Below, one piece after another: positions 55,850 to 64,000 of a stretch of DNA of 64,000 nt. The stretch's first letter is position 1, and every line of letters starts with the position of its first letter. The position numbers were made by a program, and so were the translations under genes. Below the pieces are notes generated by a model. It made no database searches. It saw only the letters and a program-made list of their open reading frames with translations, and was not told where the DNA came from. This DNA is from Procambarus clarkii (lineage: Eukaryota > Arthropoda > Malacostraca > Decapoda > Cambaridae): the NCBI RefSeq assembly GCF_040958095.1, contig NC_091195.1, positions 22,075,865 through 22,139,864 on the forward strand, written 5' to 3'.

Positions 55850-56065
55850 GTACTTAGGCTTACCAAATATTCCCTCAGTCAACTACTGACCTTTCCCGGG
55901 TTGCAACCCACAACAATTGCCAAACTCCCAGGTGCCTACTAACTGCTAGGCGAACAGAAGCGTCAAGTGAAAGGAAACATTCCCAACCGTTCCTTTCCTA
56001 CCTGGGCATTCAACCCAGGTCCCCTTGACTGAGAGTCGAGGATGTAAACTACCGATACACACTAC
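55850..56065 (-). mobile_element. tRNA-derived SINE
   Basis: On the - strand: TATCGGTAGTTTACATCCTC (A-box region), then CCTGGGTTGAATGCCCAGG (B-box region), followed by a body with CTGGGAGTTTGG. It shares its layout with the copy at about 22140-22300. Confidence 0.6.
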
Positions 56066-56650
56066 TCGTTTCAAATGAGCAAACCAGTTCAACCCTTTAT
56101 ACAACCTTAATTGAACTTACACTTATATTTCATAACAAACTTCACAACACTGTTTCATGTATAAATATTATACCAAAAATATTGAAATGTGTTGGACTAG
56201 CCTGTCATCACTATTTGAAATCTCTGACAGAGGCTTGAAAAAACTAATCCGATTATATACAGTATGTTTTAATGTAAATATAATAGCCATTACTTGTACA
56301 ACCAGCCAACAAGACAAATCTTATACAACTCCAAAGATTTGCAAAACATATACATCATTGTATCATTTATAGTATAAAGAAGAGGCTTAGAGCCACTGAA
56401 GGTTTTGAAGATAAAACTCATCTTCACAGATTAAAGAAGTTTGCTTAAGCTGACATGCTTGAAGCAATACAAAAATTCTAGATATACCACTGTACCAGTA
56501 TATGCCTGAAACATTATGCATAATAGTGGTTTATTAAATATGCATTTTATGGAACAACTATTCTACCACTGTACCATGTTCCTCTGTATATTTTGTATCT
56601 ATACTGTATCACGCAATCAAATTCTCCCTAGTTAGGGGGAATTTGATAAG
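56066..56650. other. Unassigned, with a + trace of the LINE 3' landmark
   Basis: GCCTGAAACATTATGCATAA and TAGTGG near 56503-56530 match the landmark. Rest unassigned. Confidence 0.45.
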
Positions 56651-56655
56651 CTTAA

Positions 56656-57440
56656 CACTTTCGCCGCACGATGACGCATGTTATGTTATGCCCCAATAAA
56701 TTTTGTTATTTATGCAGCATATTGCAGCATAAAACCAAAATATGGAGTAAGCCTGATGACGCAAATAGGCATCAATAATTAAAAAATTTGTAGAAATTCC
56801 ATTTATTATCCGAATACTATGGGACTTGTTTTAAAATGTGCATCAACATCTGCCCATTCTCTGTATACCCCACATGGCATCCTAACCTCACCGTGTGGGC
56901 GCCCACTCATGCTGGAGGCTCACTGTTCTCATGACCTTGCACATGACAGGTGTGGCCTCCCCTCGAGTCGAAAAGTTTCCCCATTCTGGTCATTTTATCT
57001 CAGGTGTTTGTTGTTACCGGTTTTATAAACACAGCAAATTGACTTCCCGATGGATACTGATCAAGAAGAGAGCTAGTCCATGACTAAAGCATTGAAAGAA
57101 ACACATCCAAGGGAAAAGTTATTTAGTTTTCATTGAATGAATAGAAAAGTGAGACTTGTATGGTCTTATATCCCTTTACAGCATTCTACGACGAACATTT
57201 TAATATCAAACTGAACAAAATAGCACGAAAATTGAGGTAAAAAAGCTGAAGAGATAATAAACATTGGAGTGATGAGCTCTCGGGCAATGCTTGGGTTACC
57301 TTGCAGTGTGCGGTGAGTCTAAAGAACTGTATAGGAAAGAAAGACATACTGTACTGTATGTTCTTATATGTAAATATAGCATGAAAATTGGGGTCAGAAA
57401 AAAAAATCACTGATATAAATCAGTAAACCATTATTATGCT
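56656..57440 (+). mobile_element. piggyBac-related repeat, copy 1 (non-coding)
   Basis: Begins CACTTTCGCCGCACGATGAC after TTAA at 56652-56655. 56780-56890 and 57180-57310 match 60775-60885 and 61390-61520 of the copy with a piggyBac C-terminal domain. The zinc-binding segment itself is not recognisable here. Confidence 0.5.
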
Positions 57441-57589
57441 ATTACTAGTAAGCTAGTAAAAACAGTATACATTAGCAAACCCATCACTAGTATACATTCA
57501 TAAGCCAACCCTGTAAAATACATTAGTATAACTAGCAATGTTCAGACAATGCATCACAATAATGTGGCTGAAGATATAATGACCAAACC

Positions 57590-57655
57590 ACACATCAGAA
57601 GATAAAGAAACGATGATGTTTCGGTCCGTCCTAGACCATTATCAAGTCGTTTAAT
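57590..57655. repeat. Single arm of a hairpin repeat
   Basis: ACGATGATGTTTCGGTCCGT then CCTAGACCATTATCAAGTCG, matching one arm of the palindrome at 58561-58699. Confidence 0.7.
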
Positions 57656-58560
57656 AGAAGAGAGGGACATGCAAATAAATAAGGTAAAAAGAGGTGAAGA
57701 GCAGGAAAGAGAACTAAAAAGGCAAGAATAGGATGAAGGTACTGTAATAATAGTATGAAGGTAAGAATAAGAGGATCGTAAGAAGAAGAGGAAAGGTAAG
57801 AATAAGAAATGGGGGTAAGAGAAAGGGATTAGGAATAAGAGAATGGGGGGAGGGGGGAAAAGCTCAAGTCAAATCACATTTGGTAGGAAGGTTAGAGCAT
57901 TTAAGTATATACTGTGAAAGTGAAGAGTCAACAGCAACACAACTAGGACGAAGGTTCATGTTGGGAATGGTGTGAATCAGAGCCAGTTCGACAAGATGGC
58001 AAGTTTTCCTGCCTCTACTCTTCACAGTAGAGGCAGGAGAGATTGTTTTAGAAGAAGACCAATCTATAGGATGATTATTCTCTCTTAACATGACAGAAGA
58101 AAGCATTGTTTGTGTCTGCAAACTTAACACTTCTTTTGTGTTCCTTAAGCGTGTCATTCAATGTATGGCCAGTTTCACTAAAATATTAGAGAGGACAAGA
58201 CGAACATGTTAAAGGGCAGTAGTGTTTAATTAGCAGTGTTAGCAACTTAACTATTTTCAGCAGTTGCTAATATTTTCCTTGTAGCTGTGTTTTGGAGTGT
58301 TCTACCTTTCTGGGAAGTAATTATGAAAAGAAAGTGCTAGCCGGTAACATTATTTAGCACCGTCTATGTCACTGGATATACAAAAGGCACTAAAATATCA
58401 CTAAAGATTCCAATATGAGAACAAAGTAACAAAAAGCAAACAATATCAAAGTTATCAGACTCACTAAAGATGCTAACTAGGGAAAAATGACCCCAAGGGT
58501 CATTAGGAAAGTAAGACGTACAATGCAGGCGAGGAGTTGCAATAACGTGGCTGAAATATG
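57656..58560. other. Unassigned, A/G-rich start
   Basis: GA-rich from about 57660 to 57860; no gene recognised. Confidence 0.4.
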
Positions 58561-58699
58561 TTGACCAAACCATACACTAGAAAGTGAAGGGACGATGACG
58601 TTTTGGTCCGTCCTGGACCATTCTCAATCGACTTGAGAATGGTCCAGGATGGACCGAAACGTCGTTGTTCCTTCACTTTCTAGTGTGTGGTTTGATCAA
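58561..58699. repeat. Palindromic repeat, about 68-bp arms
   Basis: Left arm TTGACCAAACCATACACTAG ... GACGTTTTGGTCCGTCCTGG; the right arm is its complement with few mismatches; centre near 58630 (CAATCGACTTG). Confidence 0.88.
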
Positions 58700-58739
58700 G
58701 ACGTACAATCATCCCAAAAATCGGGACTTGTACAAGGAG

Positions 58740-59720
58740 GTGCATGACAAAGTGGGACAGAATAATTACAAGAAAACTGAAGAAATTAAAGATACAAAGG
58801 AAAGAAAAAGACACAGGTAAGATCAGGATCAGAGAAATCAGAGTTAGGGGCATAGCTAAAGTCAGCAGAGATGGCTAAGGGGAAGGGGGCTGTAGTAAGG
58901 ATCATAAGTAAGTCGACACATAAGTAAGTCAGGCTGAAGGACAGTGTGCTCTGGAGAACAGGCAACATTAGAGGAAGGAACAAGGGCACTGGGAACACCT
59001 ACAGTGAGGACAGATAGCTCAGCTACCGAGATGTGACGAGGTGCAGGAATAAAAACGGAGGGTGGGGACGGGTTTAATGCCTTCTTACCTGCCAGGGAAG
59101 AAGAGGGAAAAAAGACCAGGTTAATGCTACTAAGAGATAGCTGCTATTGTCTCAGGTGGGAAGGGAGAACAAGAGTGGGTGACATGAGGATGGTAGGGTG
59201 GAGGGTGGACATTGGCCCAATAGTCATATGTCAATAAGTGCCAAAAGACAGGGAAGGACAGAGAGGGAAGATGAGACCGAGAACTGAAGGGGCCTACAGT
59301 GGATAAAGAAAAGCAAAGAGGCGAAAAGATGATGCAAAAATGATGGGCAGGGAAAGAGTGGGAAGGTAAGGTAGAAATGCTGGCCAGTAACACCAGAGGA
59401 ACATCTACAGTCTCAGACTGTAGGAGAGCAAGGTGGAAGAAGGGGGTAGGGGGCAAGGGGCTTGTGGAGGTGCTGGGGGTCAAGACTTAGACACGGTTGT
59501 GGACCTGAGGAAAGGGAGGAAGGTGGGATAGAGGAGTGCTATGTACTGCACGTCGCACTTGATGCAGGTACCAGTCTGGGTGGGATTAAACTGAACTGGA
59601 ACATCCACAGAGTCAATAAGGTGTCTGAGTATGTGTAACTCTCATATATAATGACATGATGACTGGATATGGTCATCATGGAAGATATCTCAATAATTAG
59701 GCCATATCAGGGATGAACAG
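58740..59720 (-). pseudogene. Possible second LINE ORF1 (gag-like) relic
   Basis: Base composition and layout resemble 49928-50990. On the - strand near 59620-59540 a scrap reads VDVPVQFNPTQTGTCIKC, like the segment before the first zinc knuckle. Frames are broken and the other knuckles were not found. Confidence 0.35.
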
Positions 59721-60460
59721 ATCGTGGAATGTATCAGCAGTTGTGGAAAATGTGTGCACTTGATGGCAAGGATGGTGCCTTGGACCTCTTGGAAGGAGGA
59801 GAGCATAAAAGACACTATAGTAACCATCAAAGACTGAACTCAAGTGATGTGGTAGTCACTACTGGGGATGCAGAGGTTGACCCTGCCAAGGAAGAGGCTG
59901 AGAAGGAGGGGAGGATTAGAAGGGAGTAGCCAAAGACTAAGTCTGGTCTGGGCCCACCATAGCTGAAGCTATGGAGCCCGATCTTCCACTACAGTTCAAC
60001 GCGGTGGCCTGGCCACCCATTCCACAATACTGAGAAGACACTAAAGTAAACAGAAATTAGACTTTGCAGCCCTGCACCCCTACCCATCATGGAGCCCAAC
60101 AAGGGGAGTCATAAGCACATGGGCAACCTTAGGGGTAACTGGAACAATATATGTAGGCCACTATTGAAGGGCGTGAATAGTATCCCAGGGACTGATAGGG
60201 ATACCAACTCTATGATGCCCACTTGACTCAATATCTGAGCTAACCAGACAAGCTGACCGATTCACATGGGCCACACTGAACCACCTGTTTTACCCCCCCC
60301 CCACCCCCCCCTCCAAGGGCTGCACCTGCTGGGTAGATGCAACAACCACATAAAGTATTATATTTATATTTTTATTGGCAAGAAAATCTTGCAATAATAG
60401 TGAGACGTCAACTAGTTTATTTTTTGCATTTTTTTCTGGGAGAGATCCTTAGGTGGCTCC
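59721..60460. other. Unassigned stretch
   Basis: Mixed composition with a C-rich run at about 60293-60312. No gene supported. Confidence 0.4.
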
Positions 60461-60699
60461 CTGGTGCTTGCAGGTAGCCTCCAATTCTTACACTCGTTGA
60501 ACGTATGGAGGGGGGATGGGGGAGTTTATTCATCAGCCTTGCAGGTTTTGTGTACCTCTACGATCGTATTCTCTCTCACAACTCTTGCACCACATACTCA
60601 CTTACACTGCTTGTATTCATCTGCTACCCTTCTCTCTTCCATCTATTTATTCTTTAATATTACAAAGAAAAGAAATAAAAACATGTTAAAAATTAAATG

Positions 60700-61550
60700 T
60701 GAGCACATGTCAGTAACACTTTTGGTACAAAAATCTATATCCTCAGTTCAGGGGATGATGCCAAAGATGTCAACAATTAAAATATTTGTAAAAATTCCAT
60801 TTATTGTCCGATTATTACGGGACTTTTTTTTTAAATGTGCGCCAACACCTTTCCATTCTCTGTATACCTCACATGACAACCTAACCAAAGCTCTGAAGTG
60901 TCGCGTCTGCTACAAGTCTGGTAAAAGAAAGGATACCGGGTATAAGTGCAAGTCGTGTGGTTTGGCACTGTGTGCCGCATCATGCTTTGGCTTGTACCAT
61001 CGCAAGAGGACATACTGGGTGGCTAAGCGGTAATGCTTACCCACATCCCCTCCATCTGTAAAACATCTGTTGAGTGACTTTAGGAAATCTTGCCCTTCGA
61101 AGGAAGTGGAAGGGTTCTACCTAAATGCTCAATTCATGCTGTACAAACATCATGGTTGCCAAGTACAGATATGTTTAATCATTTTTTTTTACACATGATA
61201 TTGTGGCCCAAACACTTACGAAGGAAACAAGACAAAAACTAGTGAAATAGTGTAACAAATAACGTCGGGAATGAATAACGACAATAAATAATGACGAAAA
61301 GCCCTTTTTTTCCCTATGACGATGTACTTTAACTTATGGTATTGGTAATGTTGTTCTTCTATTTGACATTATATGCATATATCCCTTTAGAGCATTCTAT
61401 TGTGAACAATTTGATACCAAAATGAAAGACGTAGCATGACAATTGCGGTGAGAAAACTGGAAAGAGTACAGTATAAACACTTGAGCATGGTTGTGTGTTC
61501 CCGGGCAACGCTCGGCCTACCTTGAGGTGTGCTGCAGGTCGCCCGCCTAC
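60700..61550 (+). pseudogene. piggyBac transposase relic: C-terminal cysteine-rich domain
   Basis: In the frame ending at 61031-61033, residues ALKCRVCYKSGKRKDTGYKC then KSCGLALCAASCFGLYH form the CxxC...CxxC...C...C...H zinc-binding domain found at the C terminus of piggyBac transposases, about 60890-61010. The upstream frame is short and has no DDE domain. The repeat is shared with 56656-57440. It is a broken element, not a host gene. Confidence 0.65.
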
Positions 61551-62800
61551 CCAGCCAAAGTGTTAAAAACAATTAAACATAAAAAAAACGCCACTCCGAC
61601 CAATGAACAGAGCAACGACAGCACTAATAGTCACACAGGCAGTATAACAGCTGTTTACATATTTCAGGTCCATCAAAATAGAAATAAGTATTGGGGTGGT
61701 ATAAATAAATAAATGAGCACAAATATTTTCACAACCATTTTGTGGGCAGTGAAACACATATCATTGGAATTGCCATTTATCTACCTAAAAGCCACAGAAA
61801 AACTGCAGCGCAATTAAAGATTCATTTATGCACTATTTTGGCATGCCCTAAACACATACCTTAATGTAGGTTTCATCACAAAATTCGATGGAATACGTAT
61901 CGTATGGCAATACAGTATGTACCTAATATTACAACAATGGAAACAATCAGGTCATCTAAGCAGTACAGATCTTTGTAACCCAAAATATTTGCATCACTAA
62001 ATAATATGATGTGTACTATAATATTATACATATATATCAAAGCTATGAGCAAATTAATGAACTCTGAGGCACTATGAATGTACAAGAAGAATGTCAACAG
62101 ATATAAGCTATCCGTGAAGATTTGAACAAATGACGGAGGATATGCGAGTGTGCTTGTAACTTCCTACACTGACTGACTTCCCTGTGTAAGTCATTATAAT
62201 TTCACATTTCTGGTCACTGAGCAAGATATCCAAGGTGTAAATTTACTCACAAAAGTTACAGCGTCAAAACATCACCAATAACTCTGCAACGGTCTTTGGA
62301 AAATTGAAATAGGTGCACCACCGACTTTGCAGATGAATTGATATTGTTCAAAAAATGGTAGGGGGGGGGGACACTATTCCTACTTAACAAAATTTAATCA
62401 CAAGAAAATTATGTGAATATTACACTGTAAAAAATTAAATACAATTTTGTTTTACTAATTACTGTTGAAAGGAATTAGTAAAAACAAAGGAATTTTAAAA
62501 CTTGTCCAACATAAATGTATTTGTAATTGTCAGTGAGGTGATAGCAATATTATTATATTCACAACAAAATCACAATAATGTGGCATATCTATGAGAATAT
62601 TTTGGAGCAGGACCAAAGGAATTGAACGATCCAAGATTTTCTCAGATTATTATTGGAACGTGTAAGATACTCTTATGTTACTAAATAAGTTGGCCCATAG
62701 TTCTGTAAATCTTATAAAGTACTAATTGTGATCCCAAAATACAGCCCATGTAAGTGTGTTTATATATAGAATACAAGAGTGTGTGTATACAAAATGTTAA
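61551..62800. other. Unassigned AT-rich stretch
   Basis: A (G)n run at about 62362 and short AT-rich tracts. No gene or element supported. Confidence 0.45.
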
Positions 62801-62804
62801 GAGT

Positions 62805-63060
62805 GAACAAATCTACGCAGTGACAAGGAGTCGAACCTGCGTCCGAGAGCACCCCAGACGCTGCCTTAATCGACTGAGTTATGAGTAAAACCCTGGTTTG
62901 TGCCTTGGAGAGACTGCAGGATCCAGTAAGTAGAACTTTGGTTTCAACTCCTTTTGACCATGTCGTAGCTCAGTCGATTAAGGCAGCGTCTGGGATGCTC
63001 TTGGACGCAGGTTCGAATCCTCGTCACGGCCCTTGTGGATTTGTTCATTTGATGCATCAC
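62805..63060. mobile_element. Inverted pair of tRNA-derived SINE heads
   Basis: A - copy at 62805-62880 (complement of CTCAGTCGATTAAGGCAGCG, B box GGTTCGACTCC) and a + copy at 62958-63045 (GTCGTAGCTCAGTCGATTAA, B box GGTTCGAATCC near 63012). Both carry pol III A and B boxes. About 75 bp of non-palindromic sequence separates them. Confidence 0.75.
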
Positions 63061-63221
63061 GCAATTGTGATTTTTGTGTGTAAATGTTAAGAGTGTGTGT
63101 GTCATACCTATGAGTCAGAATCACACTACTAGGCCTAGTTAGCAGACACAGTTATAATTTAATTGCTAGAGCTTTTAATTTTGTTTTTCTTATATATCAG
63201 GCAAAATCATTCAGATTTTAA

Positions 63222-64000
63222 TTACCGTATTTGTCGGCGTACAAGAGGCGTTTTTTTATTTGTAAATGTATAAAAAATGGCCCCGCGTCTATTGCAGCCA
63301 TATTACGAATGCGAGACCGAGCGCCATAGGCAAGGGAGCCAGATGAGCATACTAAGTTTGCTAGGCACAAAAATCGTTGCTAATAATAAAATATTGAAAA
63401 CGAGCCAAATTATTACAGTCAATTGTTACTAATAATAAAATATTGAAAACAGGCAGAGTTATCACAGTCTTATCACAAACTTACGAAAAATTGCTTACGA
63501 TATACGTCAGCAGTTATGAAGGAAGCTCACATCTCGCAACCTTACCCAGCATACATAACCCAAATCTATGTCATACATTATTTAATGACTGTGTTACTTT
63601 TAAAACACATTCATTACATAAATGAAAAATGCTCCTAGAAATTTTAAAGGAATGTTCAACTTGCATTCGCCAGCCAGCCATTTGCAATGAGTGAATGACA
63701 ACAAAACCAGAGCGTTATGATGATGCCCCACCACTGAGAGTGCCACCGCCGGGTGCGTAGCCCTGGTGGCCTGATGCAGCAACACAAAACATCACATCCA
63801 GAAATAAAAGTTTCACATCCTGTATAGCAATTCTCTTGCCCAAAATATAAACAACTACACAGCTGATCTTAGAGGAGGTAAGACTTGAGATACAAAATCC
63901 ACTTGAAAATATTTTTCAATAAATGTATGATGAAACAAACTAATATAGTTTTTTCCACAAAAATAGCCTTGTAAATTAGGGGTGTATCCTATGCAAGGGT
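63222..64000. mobile_element. Possible start of a DNA transposon running off the window
   Basis: ACCGTATTTGTCGGCGTACA at 63225 resembles a terminal repeat motif I recall from small arthropod DNA elements (CGGCGTA...AGACGC style). No opposite end is visible. Two similar AATAATAAAATATTGAAAAC segments occur at 63380 and 63430. Low certainty. Confidence 0.3.

Noticed and set aside
60464..61033. A 189-codon host gene with a zinc-binding domain
   Set aside because: The zinc domain matches a piggyBac C terminus and the surrounding DNA is repeated at 56656-57440.
62958..63030. Functional tRNA gene
   Set aside because: It has pol III boxes but no clean cloverleaf or anticodon loop, and it is paired with an inverted copy; a SINE head is more likely.

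Overview
This is a repeat-rich, intron-rich animal nuclear window. It holds one recognisable host gene, a family-35 glycoside hydrolase (lysosomal acid beta-galactosidase, GLB1 type) on the + strand. I can assemble 13 coding exons from position 3316 to 47558. All splice phases agree and they give a 652-residue protein. The repeats suggest a decapod crustacean, probably crayfish-like: tRNA-derived SINEs, pentanucleotide (TTAGG/CCTAA)-type tracts, CR1-type LINEs with a short 3' octamer tail, a Penelope-like element, and pogo/Tigger and piggyBac relics. The species call is an inference from memory of repeat style, not a search result.

Layout. 1-2510: palindromic repeat units joined by (TA)n tracts, then the 3' end of a LINE. 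2510-3315: 5' flank, possible promoter and 5' UTR. 3316-35614: GLB1 exons 1-12. Their introns carry at least five unrelated minisatellites, nested LINE 3' ends, SINEs, a TTAA-flanked piggyBac-type element, Tigger derivatives, a second cluster of palindromes on (TA)n, and a truncated Penelope-like element whose inverted arm ends 40 bp before exon 12. 35615-47348: the giant intron 12. It is mostly a 24-bp minisatellite that has no G on the sense strand for about 3.5 kb. Two CR1-type LINE copies interrupt it, one with an intact endonuclease/reverse-transcriptase ORF of 978 codons, and it then changes to an 18-bp unit. 47349-47558: last exon; 3' UTR follows to a likely poly(A) signal at 48048. 48070-64000: no convincing host gene. 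It holds TTAA elements, a LINE ORF1 relic with zinc knuckles, a 26-bp minisatellite, a LINE relic with inverted ends, piggyBac C-terminal relics, a hairpin repeat and an inverted SINE pair.

The most notable observations are these: a 28-bp hairpin motif shared by the CR1 3' UTR and the arms of the Penelope-like element; the G-free, expanding minisatellite in the last intron and its 24-to-18-bp change; retroelements inserted into minisatellites twice in the same gene; and palindromic elements arranged like beads on (TA)n tracts.

All coordinates were read by eye. Exon boundaries are well constrained by frame and homology. Edges of old repeats are approximate.
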